Shown one piece after another: positions 1 through 12,378 of a DNA stretch of 64,000 nt; the first letter of the stretch is position 1; each line of letters starts with the position of its first letter. Source of the DNA: Pseudopithomyces maydicus (Eukaryota; Ascomycota; Dothideomycetes; Pleosporales; Didymosphaeriaceae); assembly GCA_026873275.1 (NCBI GenBank), contig JANTUC010000002.1, forward strand, positions 1,674,001 to 1,738,000, read 5' to 3'. The position numbers and the translations under genes are program-made. A model generated the notes under the pieces. The model saw nothing but the letters and a program-made list of their open reading frames with translations. It was not told the origin of the DNA and did not search any database.

Positions 1-1
1 G

Positions 2-160
2 CCGCAGCCGGCGCCTTCACCTGTGTCTCCAGCGGCTTCACCCCAGCCACCGGTGCCGGCGAACCTAGCGGAGGCTTCGACTCCCGCTCAGCAGCCAGCA
101 CCTACCACGACAACACAGCCCCCGGCACAACTACCTACTAATAGAGACAGCGCCGCATAG
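2..160 (+). CDS. 3' end of a proline/threonine/alanine-rich protein (partial)
   Basis: Only the last 52 codons are inside the window. One frame is open from base 2 to a TAG at 158-160 and reads as a low-complexity tail rich in Pro, Ala, Gln and Thr, ending in TNRDSAA. Another frame is open to 141, so the frame choice rests on the more natural proline-rich composition. No domain is visible and no function can be assigned. The following 366 bases hold no gene and probably contain its 3' UTR and the promoter of the next gene. Confidence 0.45.
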   Translation, partial: PQPAPSPVSPAASPQPPVPANLAEASTPAQQPAPTTTTQPPAQLPTNRDSAA

Positions 161-526
161 GCCGACATATTCAGTATTTTCTAATGGTAATGAGAGGTGG
201 AATAAGTCCTTCTAAGTATTAAGGAGGTGGCGGTCTGCTATACAAAACATTTGCATATATCTTGTGTTGTTTACATCGATGATATCCCCGACAGAAGCGA
301 GTCTGGTGCTTTTACCTACCTAGAAATTTCACTTGTATACCCTTTCATATCACTTGATATCATTGCTTTCTGGTCTTTCACCTTGTGTTACGTCATGGGC
401 AAGTAAAAGAACAGGCCACCTTCCGTTTTCTCATGACTTGGTGGGCGAATAAATTGACCACGAGTTTTCTCTACTACTTTTACACTTCCCCACCAACTCA
501 CGCATTCCACGCTCTACCACACCGAG

Positions 527-1507
527 ATGCCAGCCCTGAACCCAACGCTGGAGAACAGCCGCACAAAGAAGGGCGCTCAACGCTTCCCGTTCCTGAAACT
601 GCCTGGAGAGGTGCGCAACAAATGCTACGAGGAAGTCATTCGCCTTGCGGGGTCACCTACGTCCCTTCTTCGGGTGTTCAAGGCTGATGGCAAATATCCA
701 CAAGCGAGGCGTAGCACCGCATGGGCACTCACCCAAGTGTCCAAGCAAATTCGAGGAGAGCTACTGCCCCTCGTACTACTGGCACAGACCCCAAATGTCG
801 CACTATGTGACTTGACCGAATACCTACAAGTCTTTCACCACAACCTAAGCGCCATAAAGACTCATTCCATTACCAATACGAGCGAACGCAACCGGGAAGA
901 CGACGGACCGACGCAAAGCAGTATCGTCGTCTGGGCATCTCCACTAGGTTTTCACGAACGCCTCCCCTCGGACGGAGTCGATCTATTGCCTGTTCTCCAT
1001 GCCCTAGACCAGAGCCCCGACATCCTTCCCGATTTTCACTCCCAGTGTATTTTCAACTGGGAGTTATCCATTCTAGACAGACTGCACCACTCCTGGGAAA
1101 ATTGGCGCGATGACATCGTCAATCTCGGCATACTAGACCTCCATTTACGGACCAAGGACGAATCGGCCAACTTCTTTCTAGGCCGACTGAGCAGCAGTCT
1201 CACACTGCGGTGCAAGGAGACCATGCATACGAGCGAGAAAAACCGCGTGATAGCGCTGGTCAAATGGCTTTACAAGACTGGATTGAGAACGATGTACACT
1301 CGGGTTGACCAGTTGACGATCAACTTCGAGACGCCCAAGACGAATCGCGGACAGGCGAGCACCGTGAAGCTGTCGGTATATTCTGGTAGCATCAAGTTGG
1401 AGTGGTGGAGTCGGGGCTCGTACTGCAAGGCTAGACTTGTTGAAGGGGATGAGGGATGCAGAGTTGACAAGAAGATGGTTGAAGGGAAAGACGTTTTGCG
1501 TTTGTGA
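527..1507 (+). CDS. 2EXR/F-box-like domain protein, hypothetical
   Basis: A single-exon frame of 326 residues. Near the N terminus (about residues 20-40) it has the FLKLPGEVRNKCYEEV pattern, a 2EXR/F-box-like start in which a 'LP-E-R--Y' helix follows a hydrophobic stretch. This pattern is common in large families of filamentous fungi. The rest has no recognisable domain, signal peptide or membrane segment. Similar motifs occur in the genes at 21,881 and 23,896 (LPREVRDMVY and LPRELRNMVY), so this is a distant member of the same broad group. A longer start in another frame at 385 was ignored because it ends early. Role unknown; F-box-like proteins often serve as substrate adaptors, but no partner can be inferred. 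Confidence 0.7.
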   Translation: MPALNPTLENSRTKKGAQRFPFLKLPGEVRNKCYEEVIRLAGSPTSLLRVFKADGKYPQARRSTAWALTQVSKQIRGELLPLVLLAQTPNVALCDLTEYLQVFHHNLSAIKTHSITNTSERNREDDGPTQSSIVVWASPLGFHERLPSDGVDLLPVLHALDQSPDILPDFHSQCIFNWELSILDRLHHSWENWRDDIVNLGILDLHLRTKDESANFFLGRLSSSLTLRCKETMHTSEKNRVIALVKWLYKTGLRTMYTRVDQLTINFETPKTNRGQASTVKLSVYSGSIKLEWWSRGSYCKARLVEGDEGCRVDKKMVEGKDVLRL

Positions 1508-2512
1508 ATGGAAGAGAGGCAGTCGTACATGTAATTGTCGTTATCTCAGGAACTCCTGATGAGGTACAACCAGCTCTTGGGTGGGTTATTGAGGGATCTA
1601 TAATTGAAAATTTCCTTATAGGTATGGATCTTGGAGTTTTCGGCTGCTATGCCTCGACTCAGGTATGATACGGATACGATGGCTGAGTAGCTGTTGCCGA
1701 AACAATACAACAAATTGAGCATCCGGTTATCGTCTCTTGCAGTTTTAGGTGATCATAAACCATGCTATCCAAGTTGCTTAGCCTTCTACCAGCACTGTTA
1801 TATGCTGTTCAAAAGACCTTATTTTTCTATCGTGCTTGGGTTAGCCTAGGTACTCTCGTTTTGGTTAATGCACAGCGATTACAAGAAGATTCCATGATCT
1901 TAAAGCTGCTTGGAGGTGAGTAGACCCTAAGGCTAGATGTAGGTGTAGATCAGATGAAATTGCTGATGTAGACCTCAGACACTGGAAGTCCCCTGGGCTA
2001 AGACGATTTAGGAAGGTGGGTATTCGAAATGAACTCAGCTAAGTAAAGAAACCTTGGCCCCATCAAATGCCCTCTTTCCCAAGTGGGTGTAGTTTTGAGC
2101 CATGCTAAAGGAGAGACATAAAATTACCCTATGAGAACCCACACGAATACACGTGAACTATCGTCCGTTGCGCGAGTGTACAGGCTGAGAATGGCTGCTA
2201 ATAGGCGCTCATACCGAGCGAAATAACGCACAATCCACCAACCCTAGGTATTCGCATGTGTTTATGTCAAGTTCGGGATTCTACTTGCTCAAGTTGATGA
2301 TGGTGGAACAGCCTTGAAGCGCCACGAGGATATTTCAGCTCGTCTGACCCATGCACTTAGGTGCATTTTCGACCCCATCCACCAAACACGGTTAGAGACA
2401 AGCCAGGTTATACACCGGTTGCTAGCAGCCACACAGCCTTGCCGCTTATAATACGGCGATTCTCCACCTCGCCTCCTCCCCTCACACTTGACTGTTTTTT
2501 GCGCCAGCGACA
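1508..2512. other. Intergenic, no gene seen
   Basis: About 1 kb between the 2EXR-like gene and the NLR gene. Only short shadow frames are present. It probably contains the 3' UTR of the first gene and the promoter of the second; a pyrimidine-rich stretch (CTCCACCTCGCCTCCTCCCC) lies about 50 bases before the NLR start, as often seen at fungal transcription starts. No tRNA or repeat was seen. Confidence 0.5.
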
Positions 2513-5500
2513 ATGTCTGGAGAATCATCAGATCTAAGCGTAGCATGGGAAGAAGCTTGCACGCAATTTCAAAAAGCAACCGGATTCGATCTTAAATCAG
2601 CTACCACCAGAGAAAATGGAGAGGATGTTGTCGCCAAGTTCAACTCTGTCAAGGTGAAGGATGAAGAAGATCGACGGAAAGTGGAAAGAGTTAAGAATGT
2701 TGTAGGTCGGACTATCGTGGCCGTGGAGCGTCTTGGTCAGATCGCAGCAGATGGTGCCTCGATGGTTTTTGGAAGTCCTGCTAACATCACGATGAATTGC
2801 ATATCCTTTTTCATCAACGTTGGCGTAGAGTACAAGAATATCTCCCGCAATATCGAAGATCTTTTCGGGCGTATCGTTCCGATTATGGAACGCTTCCAGA
2901 TGTACCGCGATAACGAGCAGATCTTGAAGCTCCCCATGATACGTGTTGCCCATCGCTTGTTGATATCTATCATCGATATCTGTCGGTTGTGTTACAAACT
3001 AATGACAAAGAGTTGGGCGAAGAAGGTGTTGAAGGTAGCGCTTTTCAGTGACGATGGTGGGATCAAAGACCAGCTTGCGCTGTTGGACTCTCTGGAAAGC
3101 CAGGAACTGCAAATGAAGACAACTTCGTCTCTCATCGCATCCGAAAAGACACAGCAAACCATTCAAAATGTGGACGCCCAGAATGCTAAAATAGCGAGCT
3201 ATGTTAGCGAGCTGACAGAAAACGCCACTGATCAAAAGATCTTGAAAGAACTCAAGGAGAAATTGGGAGTTGACGATTCACTCTCAAAGGGGGAATACCA
3301 GTGGTATAACGACAAGTTCGATGTGGGTAGTTGTTCATGGCTGAAGTCTGATGAAGAGTACATATCTTGGTCCAATTCCGAGGACAAAACCGCTCCGCTC
3401 TTATTGCTCAAAGGTGATGAAGGTTGTGGGAAATCGTACGTCATGACAGCAATTATCCGAGACCTTCTTCAACGCTATCCACAGAACCAAGATGATGCAA
3501 CAAGAATATCCATAAGTTACTGCTACCTTACAAGAGGCGGCAAGAAGAATACCCAGGCATCCAGAAACGATCAGAATGCGCAGGGTGAACGGTCAATAAG
3601 AGACGCCTTACGAGAGTGGGCATGGCAAATTATTAACAAGGACATTTTTTATCGCAAGAATATTCAAGCCCTCTTTAAGAAAATTTTTGACCTGGGAGAC
3701 CTGAGAGAAATCTGGCAGAGATTATTTTTGAGCCACCTAAATGAGAATGTTACCTTCTATCTCTTACTCGATGGTACCCACGAGCTAGACGAGAGAGGGG
3801 TGAGCGACCTGTGCACTGTTCTACAGACACTATCAACCGAATCAGGCGCCGGGCGTGTGAAAATTGCGATTACTTCACGGCCAACTCTTGTACAAAAGCT
3901 GAGCATACCATCTGCAGCCAGCAGTCCAGTCGTGGATCTGCGCGCAAAGAATCGTGCTGATATGGAGAAATACATCCGCAATAAAGCCGATACTCTTACT
4001 ATATTTCAGAAAACCACCAGCCAGGTCCAAGCTTTGAAAGAAGAGGTATGCACAAAACTTCTAGATGCCGTGGATGGAAATTTTTCTTTGGCCGATCTCA
4101 AGCTGCGGGAGATTTCCACGAAGTATGACCCCGAAGAAGTCAGGCAAATTGTCTACAATGTCAATAGCAGCGCAGATCTCAAAGACTCAGTTGCAGACAT
4201 CATTCGGGAGTGCAATCGTACTTTGACTACGCGCGAAATGGAAGATTTGAATACAATACTGCTTTGGGTCATGCATGCCAAATGGATACTACAAGTTTAT
4301 GAGCTTGAGGCCATCCTGTTTGTGCAGCAAGGGCGTGCATCGCTTCAACCGCTCGTACTCGAGATAAAGGAGAAGTTTTCATCTTTTTTCGAAGTAGAGG
4401 GCGACGATAACCTGGCAGCAGTGACATTGAAATACGATTCTATAGCAGAATACTTTCGGAACATCGTCACGGATAGCCAAGCCACCGAAACAAGTTCTCC
4501 ATCAGCTCTGACCAAGGGCGAGATACGCATGGTTCAGCATTTCGTCGAGAAGCTATGCGATCAAGACATATACAACAGACTTGGTCTTGGAGAATTCTTT
4601 GATCAGAAACTTTCACAGTCTGAGACCGGAGTCATGGTCGATTGCGAAAATGCCCACGCGAGGATCGTACTTGCTTGCGTGCGGACCATTTCCGAAGATT
4701 TAGGTGACGAGAGTCAGTCGTTAAAAGCGTACTCTGTCAATCATCTGGCTAGTCATCTCAAACAGATAGATTTGGACAGAGTTGACCCTCGCCTGAAAGC
4801 GGAGCTGGGGCCACCATTAGTCAAGCTGTTCCGGGACCCAGAGGCTATCCGTAGATTGTATGATTCCGGTTGTAAATGGTCATATATGGACGAAGCATTA
4901 CAGAGCGTCATTCGCTTATTTCATAGTTCTGCACTCAAGAGCAAGATTGACACGGCGGGTACGGAAGACAAGGCTTGGATAGAGGCTATCCTCACTGACT
5001 CGAACCCTGAAATTGCGCTGTTAAAGGAATCGGCCAAACTGATAGCAAAGCAATGGCTATCGGCGGAAGATTCACAAGTAGCAATGCGTGCTTTTAGCTG
5101 GTTATACGGATATATGAACAAGGTACGGAGATAACAGCATATTGTTTCCGCATCTAACATGAACAGATTCAAAATTTGGAAGATCCCAAAGAACGAAGAT
5201 TTGAATGGGCACCGGAATATACCAAGATCGAAATGCAAGACATCGAAAACGTGATGAAGAAGATTGAGCTTATATATTCCCCAGACATGTCTGACTTTCT
5301 TGCGCTGCGCAATCTCGCCATCACATATCGTGATTGCGGGCATATAACCGAAGCCATAAAGCAATTCAAGCATATCATCGACCTTGACTCAGAATATAAC
5401 CTCGCATTTGCGGGCCTCGCCTTATCCTATGCTGCCGAAGTCGCTGGCGGTCCAAAGCCAGATTGGGAAAACGCGCTACACTATCAAGAGATTCTTATCC

Positions 5501-6930
5501 AGCGTATGGAAACAGGAACGCGACTTTTTACGCTCAACGAACCAAAAGAAGATCTCGATGGGCTCTTGTGGGACAAAGCAATCTGGCTGAGAAAACTGAA
5601 GCAGTTCGATGAACCACTGAAAATTTATCTAAACTGGTTGAAAGACGAGCCCGATAGCTTTGAAGTTCTTTTGGAATATATATTCACGCTGTGCGAAGCT
5701 GAAAGGTATACTACCGTTGTTGAGACGTTTCAAGATCTGGATCAAGTCCACGATGAGACGAAGAACAATCGTCTAATTCAGCTCTTCCAGCATAACGCAG
5801 ACAACGAGGCCTACCACAGCAGCGTTGTCCAGGCATATCACCAATGTGGTGATATGTCCCGCGTCAAAGCGTACTACGAGCAGTCGCTGGCGGACGCCCG
5901 CCAAAACACCGACGGTTACATATCCACGCACGTGCGGACCATCCTCACTTACCGCCTGGCCGCTATGCTATGGAATCATGCTAAAGAAGACGCCAACAAA
6001 GAAGAAGCCATCAAACTCTGGGAAAGCCTCCTTTCGGATAGCAACACCTATGCACAAATCCTCGCCGCCCGCCGCCTCGCCCGTATCTACATCACCAAAG
6101 CCGTAGAAGCCGGTAGCGATTCCGTGCGGGCTCATGAGATGCTCGAGCGCGTCAAAAGCTTCGTCCGCCGTGATGGAACAAAACCTGAAGATGAGGACGG
6201 GTGGGGCATGGGGCTTTCAACGGCACAAGTGCGGTCCCTTCTTGCACGATATTATAGCCGGGTGGGCGACGTGCAGATGGCACGGAAGCTACTCAAACCT
6301 GACATGGATGTTGGGCTGAAGCTGCTTTGCGACGAGGATCCCGACAACGACTGGCAAGGGTATAGAAAGCTGGGTGACGTGTTTATGGACTGTGGCGACG
6401 ACGACAACGCGATCGCGGCGTGGTCATTGATACAACCAACGCAAGGCCTCCACTCGTACCGTAACAATATCATAATGAGTCCCCGCATGAATGGTGATTC
6501 GGGTACGACACCGGAGACGAGCGATGCGAGGCCACTGTTACGACACGAGACGACTTCGTTTAATCTAGCGAATAAGCTCGATGGCCCTCTGACATATAGT
6601 TGCGATGGAAGATGCGGGAAGGGGTGGACGTATGCCGATGACATTTACATCTGTCGCGAATGCATCGATTGCCAATTTGACGCATCGTGTCTGGAGAAAT
6701 TGCAACAGGGTATTCTGGCGCGCGACATTTGCGACAAGAATCACAGCTTTTTGCATATACCCGCATGGGATATCGCAAGTGCAGATCGTGTTGACGCTGG
6801 AACGGTCCTTGTAGGGAATCGAGTTTTGGATGTCAATGAATGGCGTGAGGGTGTGAAACAAGATTGGGATGCTACTCTTGCAGATGAAAAAGCACCTGCT
6901 GCTGTAAATAGTGTCATCATTGGACCTTAG
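2513..6930 (+). CDS. NLR-type STAND protein: Goodbye - NACHT - TPR - ZZ-like zinc finger
   Basis: Two exons, 2513-5122 and 5167-6930, joined across a 44-nt intron (donor GTACGG, branch CTAAC, acceptor ACAG). The join is phase 0 and gives 1457 residues. Residues about 10-130 match the fungal Goodbye domain that opens many STAND proteins. The NACHT P-loop GDEGCGKS is at 301-308 and a Walker B-like LLLD ends at Asp420. Exon 2 carries TPR-like helices (from about residue 900). The C terminus, from about 1345, has a ZZ-like finger: paired Cys around CDGRC, CREC and DASC, then HSFLH. Such receptors act in the cytosol in fungal self/non-self or defence responses, with the repeats sensing a ligand and NACHT oligomerising. 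Without the intron it would look like two adjacent genes. The frame is intact. The ligand and effector partner cannot be read from sequence. Confidence 0.9.
5123..5166 (+). other. Intron joining NACHT and TPR exons
   Basis: The sequence runs from GTACGGAG to ATGAACAG with a CTAAC branch point 11 bases before the acceptor. Removing it joins AAC-AAG to ATT-CAA in phase 0. If retained, an in-frame TAA follows three codons into it. Confidence 0.85.
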
Positions 6931-7619
6931 ACAAATTGCATGCGACGCGTTGTTTTCTGATGGATCCGTTCATTCACTACTTGGCTGCCACCGCCGCGAT
7001 CTGGTTTCCGCTTATCCCCATCTCCATTTCGTGACATCCATGTCATCAATAAATTCTCCTCACATGGTACTATTTGTAGGACTCGATTGAGACTGGTAGA
7101 TACCAGAACTCGGAACACAAGTCCAGTCAAGTACAGTCTAACATAACATAGCCAACCACTATCACCGCCCTCGTTCTGGTTCACATCACATTATAAAATA
7201 GTGTAACGCAGATTCAAATGATGCAGGCAGAGTGAGAAGGGTCGAGAATTACTATACAACTACCCAACCAACGCACACACGCTATCTATCCTTCAACGGG
7301 GGTATATAAAGCAACGACAGACGCGAAGAAGAACGGAGAATGAGGCAAAGCAAAAATCAAAAGAAAAAAATGTGCACCTGCAACGCAGCCACGCACTCAC
7401 CCGCTAACTCGGGCCTTATTAAAATGGTATGTTCCAACATGAGTTTCGTTTCCGAAACAACTGGAAGAAGATAAAAAGAGAAAACCAAAAAGGACATCCA
7501 ACGAGCACAAGAAAAGCGATCAACGGATGCAGCGACCAGTCGCCCACCCATCATCCTCTTTCCCTCGCACATCCCGTGAGGATCCAACACGTCTCACTTC
7601 ATCGAGTCCAGTTCAGCGC
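6931..7619. other. Intergenic between convergent genes
   Basis: Separates the plus-strand NLR gene from the minus-strand coiled-coil gene, so it should hold two 3' UTRs. A TATA-like element (GGTATATAAAG, near 7301) lies on the plus strand, but no credible plus-strand gene follows: the frames after it overlap the coding sequence of the opposite gene. Confidence 0.5.
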
Positions 7620-10600
7620 TTACTTCAGTTCATCACCCGAGCTGTCTTTGCCGTTGCCGTTGACTTCTCCTCCGCCAAAATGCTCATCATTAAGCTTCCT
7701 TGCAGTCCTCGAACTCTCAACAATAGCATCGTTGTTCAGATCAGAAAGCTGCGAGAGGGTTTCCTGCATAGCCGCCAACTGCTAGCCGCTTGTCAGTTTC
7801 GCTTCGCCCCATATATCCATCTTCATATTTATCTGCTCGCTGCGTCTGCGTCGCTCGTACCAGGGGTCCCACTCACTGTTCCGAGCACCTCCCGTGGCGG
7901 CGCCTGCGTAACATCCCCACTTCCGAACGCCGACTCCGCGCCCGACGTTGTCTGTGCCTCGTCATCTTCCTCGTCCTCTTCAGTCAGTGTACTGATCTCG
8001 CGCTTCTCGCCCATAGTAGCGGCTGCACGCGCAACGCGATCGCCCGCCGAGAGGATAGCTTGGAGCCTATCGACTTTGTCCTTGAGGGAGACATTTTCCC
8101 GCTCGAGTGGCTCCACTTTGGCAAGGTGCCGCTGAACAACGTGTTCCTTCATCTGCTCCATTTGATCCTCGGTAGCCTGCGCTTCCTTACGGGCTTGGTC
8201 GACGTCATGCTCTAATTTTTGAATGAGATCTTGAAGACGTTTGACGTCTTGGGAATGAGCTTCGGCGTCAGAGGCGGCCTGTGCAGAGAAGGCGTTGTGG
8301 CGCGATTCCAGCTCCTGGATCAAGGTCTCGTTTGCGACCCCGTCCTTCTTGATATCTTCAAGTTCGGCGGCATGACGGGCTCGCAAGTTTTCGAGATGGC
8401 TTTCTGCTTCACTGCTACGATTATTTGCTAATTCGAGCTCGTGGGCGTGGCTAGCTTTGGCGGTTTCCATTTCGCTGTTGAGCGCATCATACTTCTTTTG
8501 TAGTTGCTGGACCGAATCGTTCATGCTTGCCTTCATGCTTGCCTCCATGCCTACCATCAGCTCCCCAATGGCATCTTCATGAGCCTTTTCCATGGCCTGT
8601 TTCTGCTCGGTCAGGTCGTTGTGCTTGAGTTGAAGATCCTCGAGATTCTTCCTTAGACTGGTCAAGTCATTGGAGTGGCCTTCGTTCAGCTCCTCTCTAA
8701 GCAGCGCGATGGCATCACCGTGTTCCTGGTCGACCTGGGTCAGCTTGGCTTGAAGTGCGTCGCATTGGTTTTGCAGCTCGCTCGCGACCTTTCCATGCTC
8801 TTCTACCAAAGACTCCCGCAGGAGGACCATGGCGTCTTCATGTTCCTTTTCGGCGGTAGCCTTCTCGTGCACAAGACTCTCGTACTTGCCAGTGAGCTCT
8901 GTTAGGTTGGCTTCAGCGTTGTCGTCGCGCGAAGTGATATCCTTCTTTAGCTCAATTAGCTCATCCAATGCAGATTGCTTTTCGTCCATGGCGGCCTTCT
9001 TTTGTTGCTCCATGGATGACAGATCGGACTGTAAAGCCTCAAGCAGTGACTCAAACTTCTTCTCGATTTCTACCTGCAGATCAGTCAAGGCTTGGTTGTG
9101 AGTTGCCTCGATCTCTGCGCGTTGTTGGGTCAGTGCTTTTTCGTGCGCTTGTTCATCGGCCAGGTTTTCAGAAACGACAGCGTCGTATTTCTTCTCTAGC
9201 TCAGATATCTGAGCGGAAAGTGCATCACGTTCACTGGTAAGGCTCGTAAGGTTGTTTAGATGTTCCCCTTGAAGATCATTCTTCTCCGCTAGAAGTGCCT
9301 CAAACTTCTCCTGCAGTTCACCGAGAAGCTGTTTTGATGCGCTGTCCGACTCTTGTTTCAAGGCATCGATGGCACGAGAGTGCGCATCCTCCGCGGCGGT
9401 CTTTTCTTCCAAGAGGTTGTCGTGGCGGGCCTGGAGATCAGTGATGAGCTTCTGGGATGTTTGGTGGGCTTCCTCGGCCAAAGACTTGTCGCTCAGCAAT
9501 GTATCATGACGTGCTTGAAGATCGGTGATGACCGTTTGAGAGGAGGTATGAGCTTCATCAGCAGCAAGCTTCTCATCCACCAAGGCATCGTAGCGAGCCT
9601 GCAAATCTACAAGCATCTGCTGAGAGGCGGTGTGAGCTTCCTGGGTCGCGAGCTTTTCTTCTTCAAGCTGCTTCTGTTTCGACAGCGCATCGGCAAGGTC
9701 ATGAGAAGTGGAACCTGAGCTCTCCTTGACAGTAGTGAGTTCTTGGTTGGCAGCATCGAGAGCAGAGGTGCGCTCAGCAAGCATCTTCTCGTGTTGCTCT
9801 AACGATGCATTCTTATCGGCGACCAGGGCGTCGTATTTGGATTGCAGCTCGTCGAGGCGATTTTTGGCATCACCTTCCAAGTCGGCGCGAAGCGATTCAA
9901 TTTCGGCGTCGTGATCTTCGCCGAGAGTCAGCAGGTCTTTTCGTGCACGCTCCTCGGTGCTTTCGACCTCGGCCCGCAAAGTGTTGATCTTTCCTTCGGC
10001 TTCCTGCAGCTCCGCTTGGAGTTTAGAAAGAAAGGTATCATGTTGTTGGCTCGCTTGCTCAGAGATCTCTTCGAGAGTTTGGATGGTCTTGTGCAGACCC
10101 TCATTCTCATTTTTGATCTGCTCGATCTCGGTCGCACCGCCGCTTAACTGATCGTTGATAGCATCCAACTGCTTCAGAAGCTCCTCATTTTCACTAGTCT
10201 TGATCTTCAGTGCCTCCGCATGTGCTTGCTTCAGTTCTTCAATCTGCTGGTTCAATTCGCTAGCGATGTGGGCTCCCTCGGTTTCCCCTTGCTGTAATGT
10301 CTTGATCTGCTCTTGCAAGGTATCGACGACTTCCAGATGACGGGCAATGTCGCTTTCTTTAGCCTGCAGTGCATCATCGTGCGTCTTTTGCAGTTCCGCA
10401 ATCTTTTCGTTGACAGAGTCAGCATGGGCGGTGCGTTCCTTTTCTATATCAGCAGTGACATGGTCGGCACGTTCTTTAAGCTGATCAGAGAGCGCTTGCA
10501 GCTCCTGGATTGCCTTCTCGTGCGACTGGATGATCTCATCCTTTTGGCTCAGCTCATCGGTGTGCTGCTGCTCCAGGGATACAATCTTGGCTTGAAGCTC

Positions 10601-12378
10601 TTCCACAACCTTTGAAGATTCCGACGATTTGGATTCTAGTGATCGGTGTGCTTCCTCCAGATCCTCACTGCGCTTGCTCTCCAAGGAGGCAGCTTCAGCT
10701 TGCAGATCCTTGACAGACTGCGAAAGCTCACTTATCTGCTCGTCTCGCGACTGAAGCTCCCCAGTGTGGGTCTGTTCCACCTCAGCCAGCCTGGCCTGTA
10801 GAGTCTCAAGAGTGGCTTGGGCATCGCTGAACTGCTGCTTCAACGCATCCCGTTCATCCCGCAGCGCAGCAACCTCAGCTGTCAATGTTTCAATCTGTGT
10901 TTGTTGTTCGAGAAGCTTCTTCTTTTCGGCATCCCACTCGGCGCCCTGCTTCTCGAGGTCTTCGTTGAGCTGGCTCAGTACTTGCTGCAGTTCGGCGGCA
11001 CGCTTCGTTTCTTCTTGCTCCTTCTTCTGGGCCGCAACCTTCTCCTCCTGCAGTTTCTGGCTCTGCTGCTCCATCTCCTTGGTCTCCAGGGCAAATTTCT
11101 TCTCCATCTCGTCGACCAATGTGGTGTGGGCGGTGTCGCCTGTCCCCGAGGACTTGGCCGCGTCTGCGATTGCCTGGTCTTTCTCAGCAATGGCAGTTTC
11201 GGCGTCGGCTAGCTGCTTCTTCAGCTTATTCCGCTCTGCCTGCAGGCGATCCACCTCCTTGCTCAGGTCATCGCACTGCTCCTGCAGCTGCTCACGCATG
11301 TTTGTCTCCTTGAAGAAGTCGTGCATGACCTGGGCACTGCGCCGCTTCGTATCCAGCTCGCCATCCGTGACGGGGCCAGAAGGAGCTGTGTCCGGCCGCT
11401 TGGCTTCGTCCCTTTCGCCCAGTCGCGCAAGGGCAGCCTTGACAGGCCCCAGGGCGCTCTTGCGTATCTCAACTTCGGCATCGGAGGCAGCTTGTTCTTT
11501 CAGGCGGTCGCTTTTGGGGGGTATGACGAGCTCAGCGGTCCTACAGCGGTCAGTTGTTATCAATTGGGTTGATCAATGGCACCTACTCTTCTTCGGAACC
11601 GGCATTCTTCGACGTGGGCGCCGATACAGGGGCAGCAGGCGCGGATGGCTTCTTTGCATGTGCCAGCGGTGCCCTCGCTGCGGCGCCGGGTGCTGCCCTT
11701 GCCGTGGTGGTGGTGGTGGTGGCCGGGCGGGCTGTGGCTGTGGTCCGGGTGGAAGACGACAGGGAGGCACGGGGGCTGCTCGAGATGTAGGGCCGTCCAC
11801 GGAAGGCCGCGTGGTCGCAGGACGCTTTGCAGCAGCGGTGGCAGCAGCGGCAGGGCGCGTGGTGGTCGGGCGGGCTGGCGACCGGGTGGCAGCGCCAGCA
11901 GCGAGTGCGGTTCGCCGCACCGAGGGCTTCTTGTTCTCGTCGCCGGACGTGACAGAGGACAGGTCTGGCTCCGCATCCGACGCGGTGGCTTTGGAGGCCA
12001 GTCCCGTCCTTCGCACCGTGGTTCCGGGCGCCGGACGCGTCGGCGGCTTGCTCAGGCTGGAGCCCGCGGTCGTGGTGCGCGAGGCGGCGCCCGAGAGCGG
12101 CTTGGACGCGGCGGCTGCGGTGCGTGTCGTGCTCGTGCTCGTGCTCGTGGCAGCTGGGCGGCGCACAGCAGCTCCGGCGCCCACGACGGGCCGGCGAGGG
12201 GGACGGGGTCCTTGGAGGTGGTCGACGAGGCATTGGAGGCCATCTTGCGTCGTGTGGCGGGCGACGCTGGGGCTGCGGGCTTGCGGGCTGTCCTCGGGGG
12301 GGATGCTGGTGGAGCTGTTGTTGTAGGCTCTGCCTCGCTTGCATTGGGCGGTGGAGGCGGTGGAGGCGGCGAGTCCAT
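7620..12378 (-). CDS. Long coiled-coil protein, three exons, about 1540 residues
   Basis: Exon 2 (11540-7877) codes a near-continuous coiled coil of about 1220 residues rich in Glu, Gln, Lys and Ala. A 46-nt intron (11586-11541, donor GTAGGT, branch CTGAC) precedes it. A 95-nt intron (7876-7782, donor GTGAGT, branch CTGAC) follows and leads to a last exon of 53 codons ending GDELK at 7620. Exon 1 starts at 12378 with MDS and a proline run, then an Ala/Thr/Pro/Ser-rich basic region. Its frame changes near 12,185 and 11,790; adding one base at each place gives exactly the phase needed at the first intron. Around 9,380-9,640 the coil contains repeats of about 28 residues sharing DLQARHD. A basic disordered head plus a long coil suggests a cytoskeletal or scaffold role, for example septal or spindle-pole. 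The family is not identified. Confidence 0.75.

Noticed and set aside
7301..7785. TATA-like element followed by small plus-strand frames
   Set aside because: The frames overlap the last exon of the minus-strand coiled-coil gene and have no protein-like features.
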